From Mesobacillus campisalis (lineage in GTDB: Bacteria > Bacillota > Bacilli > Bacillales > Cytobacillaceae), in NCBI RefSeq assembly GCF_000986785.1, contig NZ_LAYY01000008.1, positions 62,001-126,000 on the forward strand: a stretch of 64,000 nt of DNA, given 5' to 3'. Below are positions 26,569 through 35,560 of this stretch, in pieces; position 1 is the first letter of the stretch; each line of letters starts with the position of its first letter. A program made the translations under genes and the position numbers. Under the pieces are notes generated by a model. The model saw only the letters and a program-made list of their open reading frames with translations, ran no database searches and was not told where the DNA came from.

Positions 26569-29199
26569 TTACTTTGCATCAAACCATGTTGGGCCATAGG
26601 AATAATCTACTTTCAAGGGAACATTCAACTCTACGGCATTCTCCATTACATCAGGAACGATTTGCTTCAATTTTTCAATTTCATCCTCAGGTGCTTCAAA
26701 AATCAGTTCATCGTGCACTTGGAGAAGAAGCCTTGTTTCCAATTTTTCTGCTTTTAGCCTGTCCGCCATCTCGATCATCGCTTTTTTGATAATGTCGGCG
26801 GCGCTTCCCTGGATCGGCGTGTTCATGGCTGTACGTTCCGCAAAGCTTCTGATATTAAAATTCCTGCTGGTGATTTCAGGGAGGTAGCGCCTGCGATGGA
26901 GGATGGTGGATACATAGCCTTTTTCCTTCGCATCGCGGACGATTTCCTCCATATAATCCTTTACGCCAGGATAACTCTTCAGGTAGGAATCTATGAATCG
27001 GCCAGCTTCCTTCCTCGTGATTCCCAGGCTTTGGGACAGGCCGTAATCACTGATTCCGTATACAATCCCAAAGTTGACTGCCTTGGCATGGCGGCGCATG
27101 TTGGACGTGACTTCATCCCCGCTCACATGGAAGACCTCCATTGCTGTTTTCGTATGAATATCCATGTCCTCCCGGAACGCCTCAATCAATTTTTCATCCT
27201 CGGCGATATGGGCAAGCACCCTTAATTCAATCTGGGAATAGTCAGCAGCGAAGATCACCCAGCCTTCTTCTGAAGGAACGAATGCCTGCCGGATTTTCCT
27301 TCCCTCTTCAAGCCGGATTGGGATGTTCTGCAGATTCGGGTCAGTCGAACTCAGCCTCCCTGTCTGGGTGAGCGCCTGGTTAAAACGGGTATGGACTTTA
27401 TGCGTCGCAGGGTTGACCACCTTCTGCAGCCCCTCAATATAAGTGGATTGCAGTTTGCCCAGCTGGCGGTAATGCAGGATTTGCTCGATGATTTCATGCT
27501 TTGGCGCGAGCTGCTCCAGGACATCGGCACTTGTTGAATAGCCTGTCTTTGTCTTCTTCAGCGGCGGCAGTCCGAGCTTCTCAAACAGGATGGCACCGAG
27601 CTGTTTGGGTGAATTGATATTAAAAGCCTCTCCAGCATGGCGGTAAATTTCCTTTTCAATCTGTTCCAACTGGCCTCCGATTTCAAGACCCATTTGGCTA
27701 AGCCTGTCCATATCAAGCTTGACTCCAAGAAACTCCATATCCGCAAGCACAAGGGAAAGCGGCATTTCCAGTTCGCTGAAAAGCTCATACTGCTCGTTTT
27801 TCCTCAGCTCTTCTTCCATTTTTTCCTTCAAATCGAAAATGGCTGCTGCCTTTCGGGCTAGATGGCCGGCCAGTGCCTCTTCCTCCGGTACACGCCGCTT
27901 GGCTCCTTTTCCGTAAAAGGCTTCATCCGATTGAAGCTGATGGTATCCTTGCAGCCTTGCAACTCCAGCCAGGTCATCGCCTGATTCCGATGGATTGATA
28001 ATATACGAGGCAAGGAAAACATCGAATTCAACGCCCTTTAGGTGAATACCATGATGGCGAAGGGAAACTTCGGAACGCTTTGCATCGAAAACATACTTTT
28101 TCCTGCTGCCGTCCTCCGCCCACTCTTTGAAGGCCTCCGACTTGACTGCCTTTTCAACCGGAAGAAAGTAATTTCCATTGTCATTTGAAAGCGCAAACCC
28201 AATGATATCGGCATAATGGTAGTTATCCTCCAGGACCTCTACATAAAAGGCATTCTCTTCAGAAAATAAATCCTCGGTAATGCTATCGGCAATCGTGAAA
28301 TCGATGTCATTTAATTCAATATCCTCATGGGATTCGGCGAAATCCATTTTTTCCAAAAGGGAATTGAAGCCCAGTTCGCGGAAAAGCTTCATCAATTCGT
28401 CAGGCTTATATCCTTCGTATTCCAGTTCGGATAATTCAAGCTTAACGGGGGCATCACGTGTAATGGTTGCCAGCTGTTTGCTCATGACGGCCTGGTCCTT
28501 AAATTCTTCAAGCTTCTCCTGAAGCTTTTTGCCGCTGACCTTTTCAACCGAATCCAGCAGGTTTTCAAGCGAACCGAACTCCTTCAGCAGCTTGATGGCC
28601 GTTTTTTCCCCGACTCCGGGCACACCAGGGATATTATCGGAAGCATCGCCCATCAGCCCTTTCATATCGACAATTTGATGGGCAGAAAGGCCGTATTTTT
28701 CCTTAATATGTTCGGGCGTGTAATCCTCAATATCTGTAATGCCTTTTTTGGTGATGCTCACGGTCGTCTTGTCGGAACTGAGCTGTGTCAAGTCCTTATC
28801 CCCGGATATGACCTTCACTTCAAAGCCTTCTCTTTCCGCGGATGTTGAAAGGGTGCCAATAATATCATCGGCCTCATAATTTTCAAGTTCATACTGGGAA
28901 ATTCCATAGGCTTTTAAGAGCTCGCGGATAAAAGGGAACTGCTCGGAAAGCTCTGGCGGAGTCTTCTGCCTCCCGCCTTTATACTCCGTGAATGTGGCAT
29001 GCCTGAAGGTCGTTTTCCCGGCATCAAAAGCGACCAGCAAATGGGTCGGCTTTTCATCCTCCAAAATTCTCATCAGCATCATCGTAAAGCCATAAACAGC
29101 ATTCGTATGTACACCTTTATCATTATTCAAAAGCGGAAGCGCAAAGAATGCCCGGTATGCAATGCTGTTCCCGTCGATCAAAACTAGCTTTTTAGACAT
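26569..29199 (-). CDS. polA: DNA polymerase I
   Basis: 876 residues. N-terminal 5'-3' exonuclease (1-290; DGNSIAYRAFFALP, YEADDIIGTL, VSGDKDLTQL), central 3'-5' exonuclease-like domain (about 310-470), and the polymerase domain with motif A DYSQIELRVLAH, O-helix RRHAKAVNFGIVYG and motif C LQVHDELIFE. The expected DxE carboxylates of the proofreading site are not seen (FYVEVLED instead), as is usual for Bacillus Pol I, so proofreading is probably lost. The start is ATG 29199, 6 nt after GGAGGAGGA; an upstream in-frame start has no RBS. Confidence 0.96.
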   Translation of the reverse strand: MSKKLVLIDGNSIAYRAFFALPLLNNDKGVHTNAVYGFTMMLMRILEDEKPTHLLVAFDAGKTTFRHATFTEYKGGRQKTPPELSEQFPFIRELLKAYGISQYELENYEADDIIGTLSTSAEREGFEVKVISGDKDLTQLSSDKTTVSITKKGITDIEDYTPEHIKEKYGLSAHQIVDMKGLMGDASDNIPGVPGVGEKTAIKLLKEFGSLENLLDSVEKVSGKKLQEKLEEFKDQAVMSKQLATITRDAPVKLELSELEYEGYKPDELMKLFRELGFNSLLEKMDFAESHEDIELNDIDFTIADSITEDLFSEENAFYVEVLEDNYHYADIIGFALSNDNGNYFLPVEKAVKSEAFKEWAEDGSRKKYVFDAKRSEVSLRHHGIHLKGVEFDVFLASYIINPSESGDDLAGVARLQGYHQLQSDEAFYGKGAKRRVPEEEALAGHLARKAAAIFDLKEKMEEELRKNEQYELFSELEMPLSLVLADMEFLGVKLDMDRLSQMGLEIGGQLEQIEKEIYRHAGEAFNINSPKQLGAILFEKLGLPPLKKTKTGYSTSADVLEQLAPKHEIIEQILHYRQLGKLQSTYIEGLQKVVNPATHKVHTRFNQALTQTGRLSSTDPNLQNIPIRLEEGRKIRQAFVPSEEGWVIFAADYSQIELRVLAHIAEDEKLIEAFREDMDIHTKTAMEVFHVSGDEVTSNMRRHAKAVNFGIVYGISDYGLSQSLGITRKEAGRFIDSYLKSYPGVKDYMEEIVRDAKEKGYVSTILHRRRYLPEITSRNFNIRSFAERTAMNTPIQGSAADIIKKAMIEMADRLKAEKLETRLLLQVHDELIFEAPEDEIEKLKQIVPDVMENAVELNVPLKVDYSYGPTWFDAK

Positions 29200-29310
29200 G
29201 GTTGTTCCTCCTCCATCTATCAAAAAAAACCGCTAAATTTCTTCTTTTCATTCTACCATGAGAGTGAAAGGAAAGAAAAATAACGGCCTTTTATGTCCAT
29301 TCTTATTCTT

Positions 29311-30243
29311 TTATTCCGTATAGCCCATCAGCAGGCGGGCATATGGAGAATCAGATGGCAGGACGATGACGGTATCGCCATTGATGGTCTGTTTATACGA
29401 TTCAAGCGTCCTGAAGAGGGAGTAGAATTCTGCATCCTTGGAGAAGGCATCATTATAGATTTTCGCTGCCTGGCCTTCCCCGTCTCCGCGAATGAGCTCC
29501 GCATCGGCTTTAGCCTTGGCGAGGATTTCGTTTACCTCCCTGTCCGTCTGTGCCTCAATCCGGTTTTTGTCGGCATCCCCCCTGGAGAGGTATTCCTGGG
29601 CTGTCGAATGCCTTTCTGAAATCATTCGTGTAAATACCGATTTTTCATTTTCTTCGGGAAGATCCGTGCGCTTCATGCGGACATCGGTAACCGTGATTCC
29701 ATAGTTGTCGTTGGCAAGGAGATCGTTGACCATCTGAGTTACACGGTCGTTCAGCGAACCTCGTGAAGATTTTTCATCATTGATGATTTCATCATAATTC
29801 AGCTGTCCCAATTCGGTCCGGATGACCGAATAAATGAATTCTTCCATCCGGGATTCCGCCGCTTCAAGCGTTCTGGCATTCGAAATCATTTTTTTCGGGT
29901 CTTCAATTCTCCAGATCGAGTAATTATCAATCAAGATCCGTTTCTTATCTTTTGTATTGATTTCAGCCTGGGATACATTGTAAGTCATTTGATACTTCGG
30001 AAGGCTGGACACACTTTGAATAAACGGGATTTTGTAGGATAGTCCTGGTTCACTTTCAATACGGACCACCTCGCCAAACTGGCGGACCACCCTGAATTCT
30101 CCTTCTTTGACAACAAATAGATTCGTTGCAAGCAAGACCAGAAGTGCAAGAAGCAGAATCAGAAGGAGGCCTATCCTTGTATAGCTTCGCCAGTTATGGT
30201 TCTTGCCGCGTTCATTGAAGTCAATAATATTCTCATCGCTCAT
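29311..30243 (-). CDS. hflC: SPFH/band-7 protein HflC
   Basis: 310 residues. One N-terminal membrane anchor (about 18-40, IGLLLILLLALLVLLATNLFVV) is followed by the SPFH domain (FRVVRQFGEVVRIESEPGLSYKIPF) and a helical coiled-coil region with AQEYLSRGDADKNRIEAQTD. HflC with HflK forms a membrane complex that in enterics cages and modulates the FtsH protease. The ATG at 30243 follows AAGGGAG and overlaps the hflK stop by 11 nt. The pair lies between polA and phoR, where B. subtilis has no such genes. Confidence 0.88.
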   Translation of the reverse strand: MSDENIIDFNERGKNHNWRSYTRIGLLLILLLALLVLLATNLFVVKEGEFRVVRQFGEVVRIESEPGLSYKIPFIQSVSSLPKYQMTYNVSQAEINTKDKKRILIDNYSIWRIEDPKKMISNARTLEAAESRMEEFIYSVIRTELGQLNYDEIINDEKSSRGSLNDRVTQMVNDLLANDNYGITVTDVRMKRTDLPEENEKSVFTRMISERHSTAQEYLSRGDADKNRIEAQTDREVNEILAKAKADAELIRGDGEGQAAKIYNDAFSKDAEFYSLFRTLESYKQTINGDTVIVLPSDSPYARLLMGYTE

Positions 30244-31207
30244 CGCCGGTTTCACTCCCTTCCGTTGCCGGTGGTTGCTGCTGCTGGGATTCAAGAGGAC
30301 GGATTGGGAAGTACTTCAACGTATTTCCGTCATCGTTCATAATGTAGATTTCCGCCCCGGGAAGAACCTGCTCGAGCGTTTCAATCACCAAACGCTGTCT
30401 CGTAATCTCGGGATTGGTCCTGTACTCGTTATAGAGAGCATTAAAGACAGCAACATCCCCTCTTGCCCGTTCAACCCTGGCCGCTTTTTCACCTTCTGCC
30501 CTGGAAATAAGGGCATCCTTCTCCCCTTGGGCTTCATTGATTTTTTGGTTGCGGTATTTATTGGCTTCATTTCTCTTTGTATTCATCGTTTCCCTTGCAT
30601 CGGTCACATCGGTAAATGCCTTTCTGACATCGTCATTCGGAAGCTCGACATCCTGAAGTTTGACAGCAAGGATTGATACGCCGATATCATATTTATCGAT
30701 GAGGCTCGTCAATAGTTCCCGGACTTCTCCTTCGATTTCGGCTTTTCCGGATGTGAGCGCGTCGTCAATCTTGGAATTCCCGATAATGCTCCTTACAGAA
30801 GCGGATGTGGCGTCGTAAAGAATCGTCTCTGGCTCGCTCGAGTTGAACAGGTATTTCTGCGGATCGGTAATTTTCCATTGAACGACCAGGTCTGCCAACA
30901 CTATGTTTTCGTCCCCTGTAATCATCTTTGTTTCATTAGGAAAGCTTTTAATTTCTCCATCTTTTTGTTCATAGCCAAACTGAAGGCTGAACGTCTCTTT
31001 CGACAGGATGTTCACTGATTGGATTGGCCATGGCATCTTAAAATGAAGACCTGCCCCTATAATTCCTTCTTCCGCCTTGCCAAACGTCAGTATAACAGCC
31101 TGCTCTGATTCATCGACTGTGTACCAGGTTGTGAATGCCGCCAGGACAAGAATGGCACTGAGGATGACGGCACCAATTATGACGTACACTTTCCTTAAGC
31201 TAGTCAC
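30233..31207 (-). CDS. hflK: SPFH/band-7 protein HflK
   Basis: 324 residues. N-terminal transmembrane segment (about 8-28, VIIGAVILSAILVLAAF), SPFH domain with SEQAVILTFGKAEEGIIGAGLHFKMPWP (read in parts), and a long helical tail rich in AEGEKAAR-type repeats, followed by a proline/glutamine-rich end. Partner of HflC. The start is the GTG at 31207, 5-6 nt after GGGAGGGG; an upstream in-frame ATG at 31228 lacks an RBS. A sigma-W-like promoter lies just in front. Confidence 0.88.
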   Translation of the reverse strand: MTSLRKVYVIIGAVILSAILVLAAFTTWYTVDESEQAVILTFGKAEEGIIGAGLHFKMPWPIQSVNILSKETFSLQFGYEQKDGEIKSFPNETKMITGDENIVLADLVVQWKITDPQKYLFNSSEPETILYDATSASVRSIIGNSKIDDALTSGKAEIEGEVRELLTSLIDKYDIGVSILAVKLQDVELPNDDVRKAFTDVTDARETMNTKRNEANKYRNQKINEAQGEKDALISRAEGEKAARVERARGDVAVFNALYNEYRTNPEITRQRLVIETLEQVLPGAEIYIMNDDGNTLKYFPIRPLESQQQQPPATEGSETGDER

Positions 31208-31245
31208 ATAATCCCCTCCCTTATTCATATATCTATAGCTGTTTC

Positions 31246-31272
31246 TACGACTATACTCCTAAGAAAGTTTCA
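31246..31272 (-). promoter_or_regulatory. Sigma-W-like promoter of hflK-hflC
   Basis: Minus strand TGAAAC (31272-31267), TTT directly after it, 17-nt spacer, CGTA (31249-31246), about 39 nt before the hflK start. It fits the TGAAAC-N16/17-CGTA sigma-W pattern, as does the ysdB promoter in this window. Confidence 0.65.
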
Positions 31273-31321
31273 TTTTTTTACACCTCTGGATAAAATTATT
31301 AAGGATTGATAATGGCCAAAT

Positions 31322-31347
31322 TAAAAAGCCGCACCCTGAGTGCGACT
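31322..31347 (-). terminator. Terminator of phoPR
   Basis: Minus strand AGTCGCAC / GTGCGGCT (loop TCAGG) followed by TTTTAATTT. Confidence 0.85.
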
Positions 31348-31354
31348 TCCTATT

Positions 31355-33106
31355 CTATGCATTTTTTAATAACCTGAGGGTAAAGGTTGTTCCCTTGCCG
31401 ACCTCACTATCCACTTCGATGATGCCTTTATGGGCCTCCATTATATGTTTAACAATCGCCAAACCAAGGCCGGTCCCACCCGAATTCCGGCTCCGGGCCT
31501 TGTCGACACGATAAAACCGTTCAAATATCCGCGGAATCTCTGATTGTTCAATTCCCATTCCTGTGTCGACTATTTTGACCACTGCATGATGCTCATCTTC
31601 GGACAAGAAGATTGTGACACTTCCTTGCTTCGGGGTATAATTCAGCGCATTGCTTAGCAAGTTGATAAAAACCTGTTTCAGCCTGTCCGGATCGCCCGGA
31701 ATAACCACTTCCCCTTCCGCATCCATTTCCACGGCAACCTGCCTTTCCTCCGCCTTCCCCTTCAGGATCGCCATTACATCCTTTATCTGGCTGTTGAGAT
31801 TGACATCGGTGATATTCAGCCTGAATCCATGCTGTTCGATTTTGGACAATTCAAGGAGGTCCTGAATGAGGGACTGAAGCCTGTCACTTTCCTTAAGGAT
31901 AATCGATAAAAATGCTTCAAGCGCGTCTTTGTCATTCATTGCCCCATCAAGAAGGGTCTCCGAAAACCCTTTAATTGAAGTAATCGGGGTTTTTAATTCA
32001 TGCGAGACATTAGCCACAAAGTCCTTCCGCATCTGCTCAAGCTTCTTTAATTCGGTAATATCATGGAAAACGAGGAGAACTCCCTTCCAGACATTATCCA
32101 TCCCAAAGATTGGCACTCCATAAACTTCGAAGTGACGACGGTGTATTCCAATCGGCAGGACCAGCTGTCTGCGGGTCTTTTGCTCAGTCATGAAAATCTC
32201 TTCAATCAGTTCGTTAATTTCCTGGTGCTCAATGACTTCATGATACAGCCGGTAAAGATGCTCCCTCGGGTCTGCCTGAAACAATTCTTTATATGGGCGG
32301 TTAATGAGATTGATATATCCCCTGCTGTCTATCAAAATCAGTCCGCTCCCCATGTTTTCAATTAATGCTGTCAGCCTGTCCTGCTGCATTTCCTGCGTTT
32401 TTCGAAGCTCCTGAAGATTTCGGGCCAGAATATTGATGGATGCGCTCAGCATCCCCGTTTCCCCATTTCGGTCTTCATACGTCCTTGCCCGGTAATTTCC
32501 TTTTGCCAGCTCAATTGCTACATTGGTTGCCGATTCAATCGGCTTGGTGTACCTTGAAGCGATTTTTATACCCAGCATGAGAATAACCGCAAGAGCAAGC
32601 CCCAGGCTGATTGTAAGAATCCACCATATTTGGCTGTATGCCTGCTTAATTACGCTTACTTCCGTTGAAAGGAAAATATGGCCTTCCAGCTTGCCTGCAT
32701 AATGAACCGGTTCCCAATAGTATTGAACCCCCCCTTTTTGGAAGGCTCCTCCTCCCGCTCCTTCTCTCTGGGCTATGGCTTCGGCAATGGTTCCCCTATG
32801 CCATTCCGGGCTGGCTCCGGCGGCATTTCCTCCCGTATCAAGGATGATTCCGCCGCCATCATCCATTACCGTAAAACGCGCATTAAGAATTTTGCTCATT
32901 TCTTCCATTTTCCTGGCATCCAGGGTAGCCAAGCCGCCATCATCTTCAATGACTTCCGTAATGATACGGGCTTCCTTTTTCAGCCGCTCATGAAAATTAT
33001 TAAGATAATGCGTTTTGAATAATTGGCCCAGCAGGATTCCCAACCCCAGCAAAACAGCAATGATCAATGTAACCAATGCGAAAAGCAGCTGTGTCCTGTT
33101 TGTCAT
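31355..33106 (-). CDS. phoR: Phosphate sensor histidine kinase PhoR
   Basis: A 583-residue membrane histidine kinase (B. subtilis 579). Order: TM1 (about 8-28), extracellular PAS-like sensor (to about 160), TM2 (about 162-182), HAMP (about 185-237), cytoplasmic PAS (about 250-350), HisKA with the phospho-His in VSHELKTPITSIKG (about 366), and HATPase with N-box INLLSNALNYTP and GTGLGLAIVKHIM. It phosphorylates PhoP under phosphate limitation. It overlaps phoP by 4 nt (ATGA). Confidence 0.95.
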   Translation of the reverse strand: MTNRTQLLFALVTLIIAVLLGLGILLGQLFKTHYLNNFHERLKKEARIITEVIEDDGGLATLDARKMEEMSKILNARFTVMDDGGGIILDTGGNAAGASPEWHRGTIAEAIAQREGAGGGAFQKGGVQYYWEPVHYAGKLEGHIFLSTEVSVIKQAYSQIWWILTISLGLALAVILMLGIKIASRYTKPIESATNVAIELAKGNYRARTYEDRNGETGMLSASINILARNLQELRKTQEMQQDRLTALIENMGSGLILIDSRGYINLINRPYKELFQADPREHLYRLYHEVIEHQEINELIEEIFMTEQKTRRQLVLPIGIHRRHFEVYGVPIFGMDNVWKGVLLVFHDITELKKLEQMRKDFVANVSHELKTPITSIKGFSETLLDGAMNDKDALEAFLSIILKESDRLQSLIQDLLELSKIEQHGFRLNITDVNLNSQIKDVMAILKGKAEERQVAVEMDAEGEVVIPGDPDRLKQVFINLLSNALNYTPKQGSVTIFLSEDEHHAVVKIVDTGMGIEQSEIPRIFERFYRVDKARSRNSGGTGLGLAIVKHIMEAHKGIIEVDSEVGKGTTFTLRLLKNA

Positions 33107-33816
33107 TCTCCCTTTGGCTCCTCCAGCTTATAGCCAAGTCCGCGAATCGTTTTTATGTAGACAGGTTTTTTCGTATTATGTTCGATTTTATCTCTTAAAT
33201 GGCTGATATGTACATCGACAATCCGTGAATCCCCGGCAAAGTCATAATTCCAGACAGCACTGAGAAGCTGGTCCCTGGTCAGTACCCGTCCCTTGTTTTG
33301 GGCTAGATATACAAGCAATTCAAACTCCTTTGGGGTGATTTCAAGCAGCTTCTCCATGAAGAAGGCTTCATAGGAGTCGGGTATGATCCTAAGATCGCCG
33401 ATGCGTATTTGTCCTGAAGATTCTTCTTCTTCAGCCGTGGGTCCAGGCTGTATTTGAACCCTGCGAAGGATGGCCTTTACCCTTGCAACCACTTCCCTTG
33501 GACTGAATGGTTTAGTCATATAGTCATCTGCCCCCAGCTCAAGGCCAAGGACTTTGTCAAACTCATCATCCTTGGCGGTGAGCATCAGGATGGGAGTTTG
33601 TACCCTTTGCTGCCGCAGATGTTTACAGACATCCAGACCGTCCAGCTTCGGCAGCATCAAATCAAGGATGATCAGGTCAGGATTTTCTGTCAGAGCGAGA
33701 TTCTTGCCCTCTTCTCCATCCATCGCGGTCAACACTTGGTAGCCCGCTTGCTCGAGGTTGTATTGAAGCAACGTCAAAATGGATTGCTCATCATCCACTA
33801 CCAATAGCTTTTTCAT
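33103..33816 (-). CDS. phoP: Phosphate response regulator PhoP
   Basis: A 237-residue OmpR-family regulator. Receiver domain with VDDEQSI acidic pocket, phospho-acceptor Asp in LIILDLMLPKLDG (about 53), LTAKDDEFDK and KPFSPREV. The C-terminal winged helix (about 138-233) ends IKTIRGLGYKLEE. It controls phosphate uptake and teichoic/teichuronic acid switching in bacilli. RBS GGAGG precedes the ATG. First gene of phoP-phoR. Confidence 0.95.
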   Translation of the reverse strand: MKKLLVVDDEQSILTLLQYNLEQAGYQVLTAMDGEEGKNLALTENPDLIILDLMLPKLDGLDVCKHLRQQRVQTPILMLTAKDDEFDKVLGLELGADDYMTKPFSPREVVARVKAILRRVQIQPGPTAEEEESSGQIRIGDLRIIPDSYEAFFMEKLLEITPKEFELLVYLAQNKGRVLTRDQLLSAVWNYDFAGDSRIVDVHISHLRDKIEHNTKKPVYIKTIRGLGYKLEEPKGE

Positions 33817-33889
33817 TGTTAGCCTCCACTGAATAAATATTTATGCTTGGTTACTTCTACCATTATAAACGAAAAATTTACAACCACTA

Positions 33890-33918
33890 AAAAAAGATAC
33901 ACCAAAGTGTATCCTTTA
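33890..33918 (-). terminator. Terminator of the MaoC-like gene
   Basis: Minus strand GGATACAC / GTGTATC (loop TTTG) followed by TTTTTTTAG. Confidence 0.85.
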
Positions 33919-33926
33919 ATCCAATC

Positions 33927-33954
33927 TTTACAATAGCTTAACATTAGGTTAAAA
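33927..33954 (+). promoter_or_regulatory. Possible Pho box: three 11-bp-phased TTWAMA repeats upstream of phoPR
   Basis: TTTACA, 5 nt, TTAACA, 5 nt, TTAAAA: direct repeats every 11 bp, as in PhoP-binding boxes. A fourth TTTACA stands at 33877-33882. They are on the strand opposite to phoP and about 110 bp before its start, overlapping the 3' end of the neighbouring gene. The only -10 seen (TATAAT, 33867-33862) has no clear -35, which would suit activator dependence. Confidence 0.4.
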
Positions 33955-34425
33955 GTTCTCCAATGCCTGGCCCTCGTCCCTTTGAATAGGATATGGAGGG
34001 CAAACAAGAAGCGTCCCTCTCAGGACATCATCATCCTCTTCATTCGTTGCCGATACAGCAATCTGAACGGTGTGGCTGCTCCGGCTGATTTCTGTCACTT
34101 CAAATAAAAACTGGACAGTGCCGTAATGGTATACCGGTTTTAAAAACTCGATATCCTGCCGTAAAATATAGCTCCCGGGGCCCGGAAGGTACTTTGAGAC
34201 CGCCGAGGTAACAATTCCCGTCAGCATGATCGATGGCACAATCGGTTTCTTATGCGGAGTCTGGGATGCGTAATCATGCTGGATATACAGAGGGTTTGAG
34301 TCATTCGTCAATCCAAGATAAAGGAGCAGGTCCTTATCCTCAATTTTCTCGGTTAATGTAAGCTTCTCTCCTACAGAAAACTCCTGAATGGTTCTCCCAA
34401 GCTTCCGCTTCTTTCCAAGCAGCAT
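33949..34425 (-). CDS. MaoC-like hot-dog dehydratase domain protein
   Basis: 158 residues. MaoC/FAS1-like hot-dog fold: N-terminal GRTIQEFSVGEKLTLTEKIEDKD, then the hydratase-style motif LGLTNDSNPLYIQHDYA (D/N-S-N-P-x-H/Y pattern of (R)-hydratases), and VPSIMLTGIVTSAVSKYLPGPGS resembling the G-hinge. It may act on acyl-CoA or acyl-ACP; substrate unknown. Start ATG 34425, 8 nt after AAGGGGG. It lies between mdh and phoP, outside the mdh terminator. Confidence 0.75.
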   Translation of the reverse strand: MLLGKKRKLGRTIQEFSVGEKLTLTEKIEDKDLLLYLGLTNDSNPLYIQHDYASQTPHKKPIVPSIMLTGIVTSAVSKYLPGPGSYILRQDIEFLKPVYHYGTVQFLFEVTEISRSSHTVQIAVSATNEEDDDVLRGTLLVCPPYPIQRDEGQALENF

Positions 34426-34468
34426 TGCAGCTTTCCCCCTTAAAAAATCTATACATACTATTATTTGC

Positions 34469-34498
34469 AAAAAAATCGGGGAAAATCCCCGATTTTTT
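34469..34498. terminator. Terminator of mdh
   Basis: A near-symmetric hairpin, AAAAATCGGGG / CCCCGATTTTT with loop AAAA, flanked by A and T runs. It sits between mdh and the MaoC-like gene. Confidence 0.88.
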
Positions 34499-34509
34499 CC
34501 AGATTGCCA

Positions 34510-35448
34510 TTAAGCCAGTACATCCATGACATTGCGTACTGCTTGTGCCGATTTATCCAGTGCGGCTTTTTCTTCATCAGTGAGCTCCAGCTCAATGACT
34601 TTTTCAATCCCGTTTGCTCCAAGGATGGTAGGAACACCAAAGTAGATTCCTTCGTATCCATATTCCCCTTCAAGGTAAGCGATGGAAGGAAGGACACGGC
34701 GCTGATCCTTAAGGATCGCCTCAACCATTTCGACAAGTGAAGCAGCTGGTGCATAATAAGCGCTGCCATTGCCTAGCAGGTTGACGATTTCGCCTCCCCC
34801 TTTTCGGGTACGTTCGACGATTGCATCGAGCCGCTCCTTTGGAATCAAGGTTTCCAGCGGGATACCGCCAGCATAGGAGTAGCGGACGAGAGGAACCATA
34901 TCGTCCCCATGGCCGCCAAGGACAAAACCAGTGATATCTTTAACAGAAAGATTCAATTCCTGGGCAACAAATGTCCTGAAACGCGCACTGTCAAGGACAC
35001 CGGATTGGCCGATTACCCTGTTCTTGGGAAATCCGGACTCTTTGTAGACCGTGTAAGTCATTGCATCTACCGGGTTGGTCAGCACCACGATATGGCAGTC
35101 AGGAGAGTGCTTTACGATTTCCTGTGTAACACTCTTCATGACCTTTTGATTGGTCTGGACAAGGTCATCACGGCTCATTCCGGGCTTGCGTGCAATTCCC
35201 GCAGTGATCACGACCACATCGGAACCGGCTGTGTCTTCATAATTGGACGTGCCGGTGATATTCGAGTCAAACCCTTGTACAGGGCTCGCTTCCAGCATAT
35301 CAAGAGCCTTTCCCTTTGTCGGATTCTCCATTTGCGGAATATCGACCAGCACAACATCTCCCAATTCCTTCTGGGCCAATAAAAAAGCCGTTGTCGCTCC
35401 AGTGAAGCCGCCCCCGATGACAGAAATCTTTTTACGTTTCAATGACAT
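34510..35448 (-). CDS. mdh: Malate dehydrogenase (LDH-like type)
   Basis: A 312-residue NAD-dependent enzyme of the TCA cycle. Rossmann [15 protein letters not shown] (8-22), Asp ending beta-2 (VVLVDIP), [11 protein letters not shown] substrate loop, and catalytic His in [19 protein letters not shown] precedes the ATG. Last gene of the citZ-icd-mdh cluster. Confidence 0.97.
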   Translation of the reverse strand: MSLKRKKISVIGGGFTGATTAFLLAQKELGDVVLVDIPQMENPTKGKALDMLEASPVQGFDSNITGTSNYEDTAGSDVVVITAGIARKPGMSRDDLVQTNQKVMKSVTQEIVKHSPDCHIVVLTNPVDAMTYTVYKESGFPKNRVIGQSGVLDSARFRTFVAQELNLSVKDITGFVLGGHGDDMVPLVRYSYAGGIPLETLIPKERLDAIVERTRKGGGEIVNLLGNGSAYYAPAASLVEMVEAILKDQRRVLPSIAYLEGEYGYEGIYFGVPTILGANGIEKVIELELTDEEKAALDKSAQAVRNVMDVLA

Positions 35449-35522
35449 AGTCCCATCCTCCTAAAACATTTAATAATCTATTAACTGTAAAAGCACAGCC
35501 AGATTCCAACGTTTTATACACA

Positions 35523-35552
35523 GGGGGCTATCCATGCGTTGAATAGCCCCCT
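35523..35552 (-). terminator. Hairpin after icd
   Basis: Minus strand GGGGGCTATT / GATAGCCCCC (9-nt loop), downstream of the icd stop. No strong U-tract follows (TGTGTATAAA), so it may be a weak or 3'-end stabilising structure. Confidence 0.5.
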
Positions 35553-35560
35553 TTGATGAA

